NCBI GenBank assembly: GCA_018828385.1 | Contig: JAHJVE010000009.1 | Coordinates: forward strand, 100,910 to 164,909 | Length of the DNA: 64,000 nucleotides | Source: Gammaproteobacteria bacterium | Lineage (GTDB): Bacteria > Pseudomonadota > Gammaproteobacteria > Burkholderiales > Rhodocyclaceae | Direction: 5' to 3' | Shown here: positions 1 through 9,339 of the stretch, piece by piece | How positions within the stretch are numbered: the stretch's first letter is position 1 | Layout of the letters: each line of letters begins with the position of its first letter | Position numbers and translations under genes: made by a program | Notes under the pieces: generated by a model | The model's input: only the letters and a program-made list of their open reading frames with translations | Told to the model about the DNA's origin: nothing | The model's database searches: none

Positions 1-824
1 CCGGAGGGCACTTCCATGTCGACCATGAAATAGGCGCGCGACAGCGAAAATAGCAGGCCGATCCGCCAGGCATCGAGCAGGATGGTGTCGATGCAGAGTG
101 TGCCCTTGTCGTCATGCAGCACCGCGATGGCGAAGGGGAATTCCCATGAACCGTTGATCGCCTTGCCGATGATGTAGGCCGCCTTGTTGCGGTAGAAGGC
201 CGAGCCGAGGACCTGGATCTGGAAATTGACTTCGCGCCGCGGCATGCCTTTGAGGTGGTCGCGCACGGCGGCGTAAACGTAGCCGACATCGCGTTCGAGA
301 TCGGCAAAGGGGCGATGCCAGCGGAAATCGGCAATGATCGTGTGAATGGCGCCGCGCAGGCCGTCTTCCTTGGCGTAATAGCTGCGGTAGGTCGGTATGT
401 CGTCGCTCTCGATGTTCTCTGTCGAGATGCTCGGGCGGACGAAAATGAAATCGTTGTGGAAATAATTGCGGTGCAGGATCTTGGTCGTCACCGAATTGAA
501 GAAGGTCTCAGCCAGTTCCGGCTGCTTGTGGTTGAGGAGCAGCCCGATGTAAAGCAGCTTGACCTGCTGCCAGGTTGTTTCGTCGAGATGCTGGGCATCG
601 AATTCGTCGCGCAGGCGCTCGACGCATTCATCGACGCGGTCGTCATAGAAACGGATGCGTTCGCGCACGGCCTTGTGCACGCCGAGCCAGTCGGCTTGCT
701 CGAAACGCGACTTGGCTTCGCGGCTGGTCTGGCGGAACAACCGGTAATGCTTGTTGAACCCCTGGATCATGGCCAGCGCGATCTGGTGCGCGCCAGTGCC
801 ATAGAGGCCGACCGAAATCTTCAT
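1..824 (-). CDS. aceK: Isocitrate dehydrogenase kinase/phosphatase (partial)
   Basis: The reverse strand from an ATG at 824 reads MKISVGLYGTGAHQIALAMI and continues without a stop to the window edge (about 274 codons), so the C-terminal half, with most of the kinase/phosphatase catalytic core, is missing. The pattern QGFNKHYRLFRQTSREAKSRFEQADW followed later by RIRFYDDRVDECVERL matches the N-terminal regulatory domain of AceK (motifs split here for length: QGFNKHYRLF, RFEQADW, RIRFYDDRV). AceK reversibly phosphorylates dimeric isocitrate dehydrogenase to divert isocitrate into the glyoxylate shunt. AGGAGAC lies just upstream of the ATG. It is divergent from the monomeric isocitrate dehydrogenase, and its expected substrate is encoded at 3512. 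Confidence 0.93.
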   Translation of the reverse strand, partial: MKISVGLYGTGAHQIALAMIQGFNKHYRLFRQTSREAKSRFEQADWLGVHKAVRERIRFYDDRVDECVERLRDEFDAQHLDETTWQQVKLLYIGLLLNHKQPELAETFFNSVTTKILHRNYFHNDFIFVRPSISTENIESDDIPTYRSYYAKEDGLRGAIHTIIADFRWHRPFADLERDVGYVYAAVRDHLKGMPRREVNFQIQVLGSAFYRNKAAYIIGKAINGSWEFPFAIAVLHDDKGTLCIDTILLDAWRIGLLFSLSRAYFMVDMEVPS

Positions 825-1020
825 TGCCACGTCTCCTGTGCTCCGGAAATTCTAGCATTGCGCGTTCCCGGTATCCGGGAGTTCGGGATGTGAAATGACG
901 TTTCACCGTTGACCGAAGGCCCCCTGGCGGAGATACTCGAAAGGTTTGCTTTTGTAAGCATGGCGAAAGGGGCGAGGGATATATTCGCCCGGCGTTATTT
1001 AACCAATTCGAGGAGTCGAC
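825..1020. promoter_or_regulatory. Divergent aceK / monomeric icd intergenic region
   Basis: This 196-base gap carries the 5' ends of both divergent genes. AGGAGAC serves aceK and GAGGAG (about 1011-1016) serves the isocitrate dehydrogenase. A small palindrome TCCCGGTATCCGGGA lies near 868-882. No clear sigma-70 promoter is visible by eye. Confidence 0.45.
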
Positions 1021-3258
1021 ATGGCCGCAGGAAAGTCCAAGATCATTTACACACTAACCGACGAGGCGCCATTGCTGGCTACCTGCGCCTTCCTGCCGAT
1101 TGTCCGCACCTTTACCTCGCCGGCCGGCATCGAAATCGAGAAGGCCGACATTTCCGTGTCAGCGCGCGTCCTGTCCGAATTTTCCGAATTCCTTTCCGAT
1201 GACCAGAAGGTTCCGAACACCCTGAGCGAGCTGGGCAAGAAGTGCCTGCTGCCGGATACCAACATCATCAAGCTGCCGAACATTTCTGCCTCGGTTGCCC
1301 AGCTCAAGGCCTGCGTCAAGGAACTGCAGGAAAAGGGCTACAAGATCCCCGATTACCCGGAAACCGCCAATACCGATGAAGAAAAGGCGCTCAAGGCCCG
1401 CTTCGGCAAGTGTCTCGGTTCCGCCGTCAATCCGGTGCTGCGCGAAGGTAACTCCGACCGCCGCGCGCCGGGCGCCGTCAAGAACTACGCCAAGAAGCGT
1501 CCGCACTCGATGGGCGAATGGAAGCAATGGTCGCAGACCCACGTCTCGCACATGGAGCACGGCGACTTCTACCACGGCGAAAAGTCGCTGACCCTCGACA
1601 AGGCGCGCGATGTGCGCATGGAACTGATTGCCAAGGGCGGCAAGACCACCGTGCTCAAGCCGAAACTGTCGCTGCTCGAAGGCGAGATCATCGACTCGAT
1701 GTTCATGAGCAAGAAGGCGCTGTGCGACTTCTACGAAGCCCAGCTCGAAGACTGCCGCCAGTCCGGCATCCTCTTCTCGCTGCACGTCAAGGCAACGATG
1801 ATGAAGGTCTCGCACCCCATCGTTTTCGGCCACTGCGTCAAGATCTACTACAAGGAAGCCTTCGAGAAGCACGGCAAGACCTTTGACGAGCTCGGCATCA
1901 ACGTCAATAACGGCATGGTCGATCTGTACGAGAAGATCAAGACCCTGCCGGAATCCAAGCGCGACGAAATCATCCGCGACCTGCACGCCTGTCAGGAACA
2001 CCGTCCGCGTCTGGCCATGGTCGATTCGGCCAAGGGCATCACCAACTTCCATTCGCCGAACGACATCATCGTCGACGCCTCCATGCCGGCCATGATCCGT
2101 CAGGGCGGCAAGATGTGGGGCGCTGACGGCAAGCAGTACGACAGCAAGTGCGTCATGCCGGAATCGACCTTTGCCCGCATTTACCAGGAGATGATCAACT
2201 TCGTCAAATGGCATGGCAACTTCGATCCGCGCACCATGGGTACTGTTCCGAACGTCGGCCTGATGGCCCAGCAGGCCGAGGAATACGGCTCGCACGACAA
2301 GACCTTCGAAATCCTTGAGGACGGCATCGCCAACATCGTCGATAACGCTACCGGTGAAGTGCTGCTCACGCAAAACGTTGAAGCCGGCGACATCTGGCGC
2401 ATGTGCCAGGTCAAGGACGCGCCGATCCGCGACTGGGTCAAGCTGGCTGTCACCCGTGCCCGCCAGTCCGGCATGCCGGCCATCTTCTGGCTCGACGCCT
2501 ATCGTCCGCACGAGAACGAACTGATCAAGAAGGTCCAGAAGTACCTCAAGGATCACGACACCAGCGGCCTCGACATCCAGATCATGTCGCAGGTTCGCGC
2601 CATGCGCTTCACGCTCGAACGCGTCGCCCGCGGCCTGGATACCATCTCGGTTACCGGCAACATCCTGCGCGACTACCTGACCGACCTGTTCCCGATCATG
2701 GAACTCGGCACCTCGGCCAAGATGCTGTCCATCGTTCCGCTCATGAACGGCGGCGGCATGTACGAAACCGGTGCCGGCGGTTCGGCTCCGAAGCACGTCC
2801 AGCAACTGACCCAGGAAAATCACCTGCGCTGGGATTCGCTCGGCGAATTCCTGGCCCTGGCTGTGTCGCTGGAAGAGCTGGGCATCAAGGAAGGCAACAA
2901 GCGCGCCGTCCTGCTCGCCAAGACCCTAGACGCCGCCACCGGCAAGCTGCTCGACAACAACAAGTCGCCGTCGCCGAAGACTGGCGAGCTCGACAACCGC
3001 GGTTCGCAGTTCTACCTCGCCATGTACTGGGCGCAGGAAGTGGCTGCCCAGACCGAGGACAAGGAACTGGCCGCGCAGTTCGCTCCGCTGGCCAAGGCCC
3101 TGTCTGATAACGAAGCGCAGATCGTCGCCGAAATGAAGTCGGTGCAGGGCCGGCCGGCCGACATCGGCGGCTACTATCTGGCCGATGCAGCGAAGACCAA
3201 GGCGATCATGCGTCCGAGCCCGACGCTGAACGCCGCGCTCAAGGCGGCACGCGTCTAA
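1021..3258 (+). CDS. icd: NADP-dependent isocitrate dehydrogenase, monomeric type
   Basis: This 745-residue protein has the length and sequence of monomeric (about 80 kDa) NADP isocitrate dehydrogenases, opening with [20 protein letters not shown]. Conserved stretches include [16 protein letters not shown] and [15 protein letters not shown]. It decarboxylates isocitrate to 2-oxoglutarate in the TCA cycle. GAGGAG precedes the ATG by about five bases. Monomeric enzymes lack the serine phosphorylated by AceK, so this isozyme should escape AceK control, unlike the dimeric enzyme encoded next. Codon usage is strongly GC3-biased, which creates a 554-codon antisense open frame that is a shadow. The gene ends in its own terminator. 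Confidence 0.97.
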   Translation: MAAGKSKIIYTLTDEAPLLATCAFLPIVRTFTSPAGIEIEKADISVSARVLSEFSEFLSDDQKVPNTLSELGKKCLLPDTNIIKLPNISASVAQLKACVKELQEKGYKIPDYPETANTDEEKALKARFGKCLGSAVNPVLREGNSDRRAPGAVKNYAKKRPHSMGEWKQWSQTHVSHMEHGDFYHGEKSLTLDKARDVRMELIAKGGKTTVLKPKLSLLEGEIIDSMFMSKKALCDFYEAQLEDCRQSGILFSLHVKATMMKVSHPIVFGHCVKIYYKEAFEKHGKTFDELGINVNNGMVDLYEKIKTLPESKRDEIIRDLHACQEHRPRLAMVDSAKGITNFHSPNDIIVDASMPAMIRQGGKMWGADGKQYDSKCVMPESTFARIYQEMINFVKWHGNFDPRTMGTVPNVGLMAQQAEEYGSHDKTFEILEDGIANIVDNATGEVLLTQNVEAGDIWRMCQVKDAPIRDWVKLAVTRARQSGMPAIFWLDAYRPHENELIKKVQKYLKDHDTSGLDIQIMSQVRAMRFTLERVARGLDTISVTGNILRDYLTDLFPIMELGTSAKMLSIVPLMNGGGMYETGAGGSAPKHVQQLTQENHLRWDSLGEFLALAVSLEELGIKEGNKRAVLLAKTLDAATGKLLDNNKSPSPKTGELDNRGSQFYLAMYWAQEVAAQTEDKELAAQFAPLAKALSDNEAQIVAEMKSVQGRPADIGGYYLADAAKTKAIMRPSPTLNAALKAARV

Positions 3259-3296
3259 TCGAGCGAACTTTCCCGGCGGGCGACCGCCGGAAATTG

Positions 3297-3330
3297 AAAA
3301 AGCGAAGGCCGACCCGGTCTTCGCTTTTTT
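3297..3330 (+). terminator. Intrinsic terminator of monomeric icd
   Basis: AAAAGCGAAG pairs with CTTCGCTTTT around a 10-base loop and is followed by a T-run, 40 bases after the icd stop. A second hairpin (CCGGCGG/CCGCCGG) lies just before it. Confidence 0.85.
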
Positions 3331-3331
3331 G

Positions 3332-3363
3332 TTTTTTGGCCCTTTTTTCCGGTTGACCGTGGG
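3332..3363 (-). repeat. Interspersed 36-40 bp repeat, copy 1
   Basis: TTTTTTGGCCC, a T-run, then CCGGTTGACCGTGGGA. This is the reverse orientation of the family consensus described under the copy at 46391. It lies directly after the icd terminator. Confidence 0.75.
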
Positions 3364-3511
3364 ATTCTGAAGTTCGGCCAAATGACTGACAGCGGCTGTC
3401 TTTTTGCCGCATAATCAGTCACGCTGCCCGGCGCCGGAGACATGCGGCGGGCTTTGCCGTTGAACGGAATACGTGGCTGCGGCCCGTCCGAAAACTAGCC
3501 AAGGAGAGACC

Positions 3512-4753
3512 ATGACATCTCACATCAAGGTACCGCAAGGCGGTCAGAAAATCGTTCCGGGGCAGGCGATCCCGGACAATCCGATCATTCCTTTCATCGA
3601 GGGCGACGGCATCGGCATCGACATCACGCCGGTCATGATCAAGGTCATCGATGCCGCCGTGGCCAAGGCCTATGGCGGGGCGAAGAAAATTTACTGGATG
3701 GAGGTTTTCGCCGGCGAGAAATCGACCCGCATCTACGGCCCGGACGAGTGGTTCCCACAGGAGACCTTCGCCGCGCTCAAGGAATATTCCGTGTCGATCA
3801 AGGGACCGATGACGACGCCGGTCGGCGGCGGTATCCGCTCGCTCAACGTCGCCTTGCGCCAGGAACTCGATCTCTACCAGTGCGTTCGGCCCGTGCAGTA
3901 TTTCAAGGGCGTGCCGTCGCCGCTCAAACACCCGGAACTGATCAACATGGTCATCTTCCGCGAGAACACCGAAGATATTTACGCCGGCGTCGAATGGGAG
4001 GCCAATTCCGTACAGGCGAAAAAGGTCGTCGATTTCCTGCAGAAGGAGATGGGCGTCAAGAAAATCCGTTTCCCGGAAAGTTCGGGCATCGGCATCAAGC
4101 CGATTTCCATTGAAGGCACGACCCGCCTTGTCCGCGCCGCGCTCAAGTACGCCGTCGATAACGACCGCAAGTCGGTGACCATCGTGCACAAGGGCAACAT
4201 CATGAAATTCACCGAAGGCCTGTTCCGCGATACGGCCTATCAGGTGGCCAAGGAAGAGTTCGGCGCCCAGCCCATCGACGGCGGCCCGTGGTGCCATTTC
4301 ACCAACCCGAACACGGGGCGCGAAATCACCGTCAAGGATTCCATCGCCGACGCCTTCCTGCAGCAGATCCTGCTTCGTCCAGCCGAATACGACGTGATCG
4401 CCACCACCAACCTCAATGGCGACTATATTTCCGATGCGCTGGCGGCGCAGGTCGGCGGCATCGGCATCGCGCCGGGCGCCAACATTTCCGACCAGTACGC
4501 CTGCTTCGAAGCGACGCACGGCACGGCGCCAAAGTACGCCGGACTGGACAAGGTGAACCCCGGTTCGCTCATTCTCTCGGCCGAAATGATGCTGCGCCAT
4601 CTCGGCTGGAAGGAGGCCGCCATCCTGATCGTCAAGGCTATGGAAGCGGCCATCGGCGACAAGCAGGTGACTTACGACTTTGCCCGCCAGATGGTGGATG
4701 CCGAGGAGCTTTCCTGCTCGGCCTTCGGCGATGCGATGATCGCCCGCATGTGA
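3512..4753 (+). CDS. icd: NADP-dependent isocitrate dehydrogenase, dimeric type
   Basis: This 413-residue protein is a homodimeric bacterial isocitrate dehydrogenase. It has the N-terminal [15 protein letters not shown] signature, the substrate loop [13 protein letters not shown] with Ser110, and [14 protein letters not shown] family motifs. By family knowledge the serine in RSLNVALR is the AceK phosphorylation site. The start at 3512 is chosen because AAGGAGAG lies four bases upstream; an in-frame start at 3473 lacks such a site. Having this enzyme next to aceK and a second, structurally unrelated isocitrate dehydrogenase suggests that flux at the isocitrate branch point is divided between regulated and unregulated isozymes. 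Confidence 0.97.
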   Translation: MTSHIKVPQGGQKIVPGQAIPDNPIIPFIEGDGIGIDITPVMIKVIDAAVAKAYGGAKKIYWMEVFAGEKSTRIYGPDEWFPQETFAALKEYSVSIKGPMTTPVGGGIRSLNVALRQELDLYQCVRPVQYFKGVPSPLKHPELINMVIFRENTEDIYAGVEWEANSVQAKKVVDFLQKEMGVKKIRFPESSGIGIKPISIEGTTRLVRAALKYAVDNDRKSVTIVHKGNIMKFTEGLFRDTAYQVAKEEFGAQPIDGGPWCHFTNPNTGREITVKDSIADAFLQQILLRPAEYDVIATTNLNGDYISDALAAQVGGIGIAPGANISDQYACFEATHGTAPKYAGLDKVNPGSLILSAEMMLRHLGWKEAAILIVKAMEAAIGDKQVTYDFARQMVDAEELSCSAFGDAMIARM

Positions 4754-4766
4754 TGGTGCTCGATCG

Positions 4767-4800
4767 ACTTTCTCTGGCTGGATAACAGCCAGGAGAAAGT
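4767..4800. terminator. Hairpin between convergent icd and secreted-protein gene
   Basis: ACTTTCTCTGGCTG pairs with CAGCCAGGAGAAAGT around GATAA. It is a long near-perfect stem between two convergent genes with A/T-rich flanks, so it probably terminates from both sides. Confidence 0.7.
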
Positions 4801-4809
4801 CATCCGGCT

Positions 4810-5172
4810 TTAGCGACCGCGGCCGCCGCCCATCCCGCCGCCGGGGCCCATACCTCCACCGCCAGGACCCATGCCGCCGCCAGGACCCATTCCGCCACCA
4901 GGACCCATGCCAGCGCCCCGGGCCGGCGGCGTATCCGGCAAGGCAACGCCGCGCTCCTTGGCCCGCAGCTGCATTTGCTCATGGTGTTCAAGGCGAACCT
5001 GCTCACGTTCCTGAGCTGTCTTGGCGGCACGCAGCTTGGCCCGATGTTCGATGCGCTCCTGGTTGGTCATGAGCTGGCTGCCGTAAATCGGTGCATCGGC
5101 AGCCAATGTGCCGGAAGAAATCAGTCCGAATGCCAAAGCGGACAGGACAATCTTGATGCCATTCTTGTTCAT
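4810..5172 (-). CDS. Small secreted Gly/Pro/Met-repeat protein
   Basis: This 120-residue unknown starts at MNKNGIKIVLSALAFGLISS, a typical Sec signal peptide with a likely cleavage after LAA. AAGGAGAG lies six bases upstream, so this ATG is preferred to one seven codons earlier. The middle is charged and helix-prone (MTNQERIEHRAKLRAAKTAQ, then QEREQVRLEHHEQ). The last 35 residues are tandem GGGMGPGGG-type repeats ending in GGGRGR. It follows a second Gly-rich secreted protein at 5197, 24 bases downstream of it, so the two are probably one transcript. No enzymatic motif is visible. A surface, metal-binding or envelope role is possible but unproven. Confidence 0.75.
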   Translation of the reverse strand: MNKNGIKIVLSALAFGLISSGTLAADAPIYGSQLMTNQERIEHRAKLRAAKTAQEREQVRLEHHEQMQLRAKERGVALPDTPPARGAGMGPGGGMGPGGGMGPGGGGMGPGGGMGGGRGR

Positions 5173-5196
5173 GTTTCTCTCCTTACTGATCAAGGC

Positions 5197-5520
5197 CTAA
5201 TTCGAGGCAGGCGAGGTTGTTGGGGCGTGAATCCGGTCACGCGACTGAATGCGGTCCTGCTCGCTGCTTTGGCTACGCTCCTGGTCTCTCGTTTGCGTCC
5301 GTTCCTGCTCCCGGGTTCGGTCCTGACTTTGATCACGCGTTTGCGTGCGGGTCTGGTCAACCTGGCTGCCGCGGTAGGTACTGCCGGCCGACTGACCGCC
5401 GCCGTTTCCTCCCATGCCGCCACCCATCCCGCCTCCGCCACCACCCCTTGCCTCCACCATCGTTGCGGTTAGAGAAAAAGCGGCTGCTATCAGCCATAAA
5501 ACCAGTCTAGGTGCTTTCAT
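5197..5520 (-). CDS. Small secreted Gly-rich / QTRDQ-repeat protein
   Basis: This 107-residue unknown begins with signal peptide MKAPRLVLWLIAAAFSLTAT, followed by a GGGGGGMGGGMGGNGGG tract. Next comes a strongly repetitive polar segment built from units such as QTRDQSQDRTREQERTQTRD and EQDRIQSRDR. No cysteines or catalytic motifs are seen, and the mature protein is expected to be disordered and exported. It is the first gene of a likely two-gene transcript with the Gly/Met-repeat protein at 4810. The function is not recognised. Confidence 0.7.
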   Translation of the reverse strand: MKAPRLVLWLIAAAFSLTATMVEARGGGGGGMGGGMGGNGGGQSAGSTYRGSQVDQTRTQTRDQSQDRTREQERTQTRDQERSQSSEQDRIQSRDRIHAPTTSPASN

Positions 5521-5746
5521 GATTTACTCCAGATAAAGTGAGTCGAGAAAAGCCTCTCTTTCGTTATAGGACATAAAATTAGCGAATTCTGATACTGCGA
5601 CAATTTGCCACAGCGGCCGCGGTTTCAAAATTGGGAGGGTGCCTGATGCGTTCCACCCATCATCCCGAGTGAGGCGTATGCTGTGGGCCAGCCAATTGGC
5701 CAGCGATGCAATCGCCGCAGTTCGGGGCGAGCGAAAGGGATGCCCT

Positions 5747-6319
5747 GTGAGCCCAGCAAAAATTGAAGAACTCTTCGATCTTCTCCGTGCCGCCTGCGCC
5801 CGCCAGTTTCGCTTCAACCAGCGGCGCATCACGGCCGGCATGCGCTACGTCGGCAAGGAAGGGCATGGCAAGGATCTGGTCCATGTTTTCCGTGACGCCA
5901 CCACCCATTCGCAGATCGTGCTCGATAGCACCTTTGCCACCTTGCGCGAAAAACACGGCGACAAGCCGCACTGGACCGAGGCCGAAAAAGCCCGCTATCA
6001 GGCCAGCGACGCCGAGATCGATGCGGAGATTGCGGCCAGGCAAGCCGAGCTTGAATTCACCCGGAACTCAGCCCTGTACCTCGACCACAAGGCCCAGTTG
6101 CTGACGCATTACAAGGAATGGCCGGGCTACCAGCCGGGCGGGACGAGTCCGCGCGAAGCGGCCAGGCTGCTGATCGTCGCCCTCGCCGAGGCGGGCGATG
6201 CCCGGCTGGCGGCCTACGCAGAACACGTGGGGGCGACCGATCCGGAGCATCTGGCGCACCTGCTGCTGTCGCCTTGCCACCTTGAAATCGAGGCGAGCAA
6301 GGCCGCCGCAAGCACCTAA
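5747..6319 (+). CDS. Conserved hypothetical protein
   Basis: This 190-residue cytoplasmic protein has no motif I can assign. It contains FRFNQRRITAGMRYVGKEGH and a histidine-rich HVFRDATTHSQIVLDSTF segment, then a long Glu/Ala helical region with HYKEWPGYQPGG. The frame stays open to a GTG at 5639, but the first 36 codons use AGG, CGA and GGA codons that the rest avoids. The GTG at 5747, preceded by AAAGGGA, is therefore the better start. It stands alone between a divergent secreted-protein pair and the gene at 6371. Confidence 0.6.
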   Translation: MSPAKIEELFDLLRAACARQFRFNQRRITAGMRYVGKEGHGKDLVHVFRDATTHSQIVLDSTFATLREKHGDKPHWTEAEKARYQASDAEIDAEIAARQAELEFTRNSALYLDHKAQLLTHYKEWPGYQPGGTSPREAARLLIVALAEAGDARLAAYAEHVGATDPEHLAHLLLSPCHLEIEASKAAAST

Positions 6320-6370
6320 TCCATCTCCGCGGCAAGCGGCAGCTCCGCGCAGGGGAAGTACAATTCCGGG

Positions 6371-6874
6371 ATGACTGAAAACGCAACGAACGAACCCGTC
6401 GACACCGCAGAGGCCGACGTCATCAACGAGCCACGACTGTGGCGCAACAACGGGTGGACGGCCCGCGTCATCAAGAACGAAGACGATGAGGGCTGGGCCG
6501 TCGAAATGATCAAGGACGGCGAGGCCGAGCCGGCGCTGGTCGGGCCGTGGACCATGGGGCGCGACAAGAAAAGCCCGAAGCCGCTCGACGTTTCGGCTTT
6601 CCAGACCCTGATCAAGACCGCCTCGGAAGTGCTGCGCCGGCACGAACATCAGTTGCACGCCCAACTGCACAAGAAGCTCACGGTCGACGGCGAAAACGGG
6701 CCGATTTTGATCTGCCTAGACATCGTTGCCGACGAGGACGATCCCTACGCCACGCTGTCGGCTGAAGATGCCGATGGCGAACCGCTGGCCAGCGTGCGCG
6801 TCGGGCCGAACTTCAAGCTCAGCCAGGCCAGCGCCCGGGCCTGGATAGCCGACGAATTCCGCCAGCCGGAGTAA
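6371..6874 (+). CDS. Conserved hypothetical protein
   Basis: This 167-residue acidic cytoplasmic protein starts MTENATNEPVDTAEADVINE and includes EPRLWRNNGWTARVIKNEDD and VGPWTMGRDKKSPKPLD. No signal, membrane or catalytic motif is seen. It ends three bases before the start of the RNA methyltransferase gene at 6877, so the two are almost certainly co-transcribed. A link to RNA modification is possible only by association. Confidence 0.75.
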   Translation: MTENATNEPVDTAEADVINEPRLWRNNGWTARVIKNEDDEGWAVEMIKDGEAEPALVGPWTMGRDKKSPKPLDVSAFQTLIKTASEVLRRHEHQLHAQLHKKLTVDGENGPILICLDIVADEDDPYATLSAEDADGEPLASVRVGPNFKLSQASARAWIADEFRQPE

Positions 6875-6876
6875 CG

Positions 6877-7368
6877 ATGAGCATAGCAACCATCACCAGA
6901 AAGCAGGCCGTCCAGGGCTACACCGGCTATTCGTGCATCGGCCTCTACAACCCGAAAGGCCCGGAAAACGTCGGCTCGATCATGCGCGCCGCCGGCTGCT
7001 ATGGCGTCAACACGGTGTTCTACACCGGCAAACGCTACGAGCGCGCCGTCGAATTCCGCACCGATACCAAGCAGGTCCATCTGCAACTGCCGCTGATCGG
7101 CGTCGACGACCTTCAGCAGGTCATTCCCTTCGGCTGCGTGCCGGTCGCCATCGAAGTGCACCCCGACGCCAAACCGCTGACCGAATACCAGCACCCCGAG
7201 CGCGCCTTCTACATTTTCGGCCCGGAAGACGGCAGCCTGAAAAAGAACGTGACGTCGTGGTGCAAGGACATCGTCTACATCCCGACCCACGGCTGCATGA
7301 ACCTGGCGGCGACGGTCAATGTCGTGCTTTACGACCGGATGTTGAAGGCCGGCGGGTTTCGGGGGTAG
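6877..7368 (+). CDS. SpoU/TrmH-family RNA 2'-O-methyltransferase
   Basis: This 163-residue protein carries the SPOUT-class signature motifs: NPKGPENVGSIMRAAGCYG (motif 1), IFGPEDGSL (motif 2) and IPTHGCMNLAATVNVVLYDR (motif 3). These form the trefoil-knot AdoMet site. It lacks the N-terminal substrate-binding extension of larger members, like TrmL-type tRNA methyltransferases. The precise target nucleoside cannot be read from sequence. The ATG is two bases after the stop of the preceding gene, in a tight operon. Confidence 0.88.
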   Translation: MSIATITRKQAVQGYTGYSCIGLYNPKGPENVGSIMRAAGCYGVNTVFYTGKRYERAVEFRTDTKQVHLQLPLIGVDDLQQVIPFGCVPVAIEVHPDAKPLTEYQHPERAFYIFGPEDGSLKKNVTSWCKDIVYIPTHGCMNLAATVNVVLYDRMLKAGGFRG

Positions 7369-7449
7369 ATGGCGGTGGCCATCAGGCTGCCTTAAGCTTC
7401 ATCGACAATAATCAGAAAGTGAATCGAGACAATGACGAGGGGGGGTCGC

Positions 7450-8709
7450 ATGAATGCCTTCAACAAGCGCACGGCCTGGCGCATCGCTGCCGTCAGCCTG
7501 CTGCTCGCCTTTCTGGCGAGTCCGCTGGCCTGGTTTGTCGCCCGGGAAAACGCCGAGGAAAGCACGGTTTCGCTGGCCATTGAAGAGTCGCAGCGGTTGC
7601 TCGGTCATTTTGGCGCCATCGCCCTGAGCGGGGCCGATGCCGCTGCGCATGCCGACGATGCGGCCAAAACGCTGACTGGCGGCTTGTTCGATATTGCCGA
7701 AATCTACGACGGCCAGGGCCGGAAATTGGCTGAAGAAATGACGGCCGACGGCTCGCACCTCGAAGGCATCCTGATTCACCACGCCCAGCCCGCGTATACG
7801 ACGACCAGCTACGAGAGCCTCCGGTTGCCCGACAAGCGCTGGGTTCTGCGGGTTTTCGTTCCCTTGCGCATCGGCGGCACGCCGCAGTCCGAGATCACCG
7901 GCTATTTCGAGGGCGTCCGCGTAGTGCCCGAGTGGCAGCGCCAGCAGATGCTCGACAGCGCGCTGTCCGCCGCCCTGATGGCCGGCCTTGCCTCGCTGTT
8001 GTGTGGCGCGGCGATCTATCCCGTGGTCGTGCATCTTTCGGCCGACAACGAGCGCAAGGCCCGCGAGGTGCTGGATTCGCACATTTCGATGATGGAGGCG
8101 CTGGGCCGGGCCATCGCCAAGCGCGATTCCGATACCGGCGTCCATAACTACCGGGTCGCCTGGATCGCCGCGCGGATCGCCGAAAAGCTGGGTTTTCGCG
8201 GCCCGTCGATGCAGTCGCTGATCATCGGCAGCTTTCTCCACGATGTCGGCAAGATCGGCATTCCCGACGCCATTCTCCTCAAGCCGGGGAAACTCGATGA
8301 CGACGAATTCGCCATCATGAAAACCCACGTCAGCCTGGGCGAAGAAATCGTCACCGGCATCGGCTGGCTGGAAGGCGCCAACGATGTCGTTTCCGGACAT
8401 CACGAAAAATGGAATGGCACCGGTTATCCGCGCCGCCTCAAGGCCGACGAAATTCCGCTCGCCGCCCGCATCTTTGCTGTGGCCGACGTCTTCGACGCGC
8501 TCTGCTCGAAACGCCCGTACAAGGAACCGATGGGCTTCGACGCGGCGATGGCGATTCTGGAAAAGGACACCGGCAGCCATTTCGATCCCGGTGTGATGGC
8601 CGTGTTTCGCCCCGTGGCGCGGGACATCTTCGACCAACTGGCCGGCTGCAGCGAGGAATTCGCCAGCCAGCTGCTCGAAGACCAGGTTCGCCATCATTTC
8701 GGGATGTGA
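7450..8709 (+). CDS. Membrane-bound HD-GYP domain protein (putative c-di-GMP phosphodiesterase)
   Basis: This 419-residue protein has a transmembrane helix near residues 9-28, a periplasmic domain, and a second helix around 180-200 (SALMAGLASLLCGAAIYPVV). The cytoplasmic HD-GYP domain contains SFLHDVGKIGIPD, HHEKWNGTGYPRRL and RIFAVADVFDAL. These include the HD metal ligands and the GYP motif that hydrolyses cyclic di-GMP. A purine-rich GAGGGGGG precedes the ATG at 7450, which is favoured over the ATG six codons upstream. With the GGDEF protein at 24457 it marks active c-di-GMP signalling. Confidence 0.92.
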   Translation: MNAFNKRTAWRIAAVSLLLAFLASPLAWFVARENAEESTVSLAIEESQRLLGHFGAIALSGADAAAHADDAAKTLTGGLFDIAEIYDGQGRKLAEEMTADGSHLEGILIHHAQPAYTTTSYESLRLPDKRWVLRVFVPLRIGGTPQSEITGYFEGVRVVPEWQRQQMLDSALSAALMAGLASLLCGAAIYPVVVHLSADNERKAREVLDSHISMMEALGRAIAKRDSDTGVHNYRVAWIAARIAEKLGFRGPSMQSLIIGSFLHDVGKIGIPDAILLKPGKLDDDEFAIMKTHVSLGEEIVTGIGWLEGANDVVSGHHEKWNGTGYPRRLKADEIPLAARIFAVADVFDALCSKRPYKEPMGFDAAMAILEKDTGSHFDPGVMAVFRPVARDIFDQLAGCSEEFASQLLEDQVRHHFGM

Positions 8710-8721
8710 GCCGGCGGCGAC

Positions 8722-8757
8722 ATTTCATTTTTGGCCGTTTTTCCCGGTTGACCGTAG
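8722..8757 (-). repeat. Interspersed 36-40 bp repeat, copy 2
   Basis: ATTTCATTTTTGGCCG, a T-run, then CCCGGTTGACCGTAGC. It begins 13 bases after the HD-GYP stop codon and is a near-consensus copy in reverse orientation. Confidence 0.8.
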
Positions 8758-8875
8758 CAAACGATTATCCGCCGCCGTCAGGCCAGTCCGCCGGCTCAAG
8801 GGGGCGGCGCAGATTGCGTGAATGACCGGGCGATCTGGTGAGAAAATCCACTCTTTGTCCAATTCGCTTCCATTC

Positions 8876-9337
8876 ATGCCAGTTACCTTGTTTCCCCACG
8901 GGATCGCCCACTATGCCCTCGGCGGCACCCTGATGGGCCTGGGCGTTGCCCTGCTCTATGTGACGACCGGGCGTCCCGGCGGAGTCAGTACCTTTTTCAG
9001 CAGTTCCTGGTCATGGCTGCTGCGCAGCCCATTCTTTCGCCAGGGGGCGTTTCTTGAAAGCCGCCACTGGCGACTGGTCTACGCCCTCGGCCTGGTGCTC
9101 GGCGGCGGGCTTTTCCTCCTTGCCGGTCAGACCGTCGAGGCCAGCCATATTCCGGCCTGGAAGCTGGCGCTCGGTGGCGTCCTGATCGGCTTCGGCGCCC
9201 GCCTGGGCGGCGGTTGCACCTCCGGTCACGGGATTTGCGGCATGGCCTCGCTGTCTGCAGCCTCGTTCGTGATGGTCATCACGTTTCTCGGCACGGGCAT
9301 CGTCACCGCCTCAGTTTTGAAGTGGCTGGGGGTGTGA
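8876..9337 (+). CDS. YeeE/YedE-family (DUF395) sulfur transporter subunit, first half
   Basis: This 153-residue membrane protein has four to five hydrophobic segments and the family motif GFGARLGGGCTSGHGICGMA, whose cysteine conducts thiosulfate or sulfide-type sulfur species in the YeeE family. It corresponds to the PmpA-like half of the two-gene transporter. The ATG at 8876 is chosen because the upstream 18 codons in frame are not membrane-protein-like. Its stop is two bases before the ATG of its partner at 9340. Neither a BigR-type repressor nor a persulfide dioxygenase is adjacent. Confidence 0.88.
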   Translation: MPVTLFPHGIAHYALGGTLMGLGVALLYVTTGRPGGVSTFFSSSWSWLLRSPFFRQGAFLESRHWRLVYALGLVLGGGLFLLAGQTVEASHIPAWKLALGGVLIGFGARLGGGCTSGHGICGMASLSAASFVMVITFLGTGIVTASVLKWLGV

Positions 9338-9339
9338 GC

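Noticed and set aside
900..930. CACCGTTGACCGAAGG upstream of aceK resembling the repeat
   Set aside because: Spacer and GGCCAAAATT half are missing; match is too short.
1159..2823. 554-codon open frame antisense to the monomeric isocitrate dehydrogenase
   Set aside because: It mirrors the GC3-rich codons of a clear enzyme gene and has no recognisable domain; similar shadows occur opposite icd (3419-4600), the kinase (21519-22769), the GGDEF gene (24448-26394), aceB (29396-31129), aceA (34400-35785) and valS (46988-48817).
5524..5841. 105-codon reverse-strand frame between the secreted pair and the gene at 5747
   Set aside because: Basic low-complexity composition typical of a shadow, no ribosome site, and it overlaps a better frame on the plus strand.
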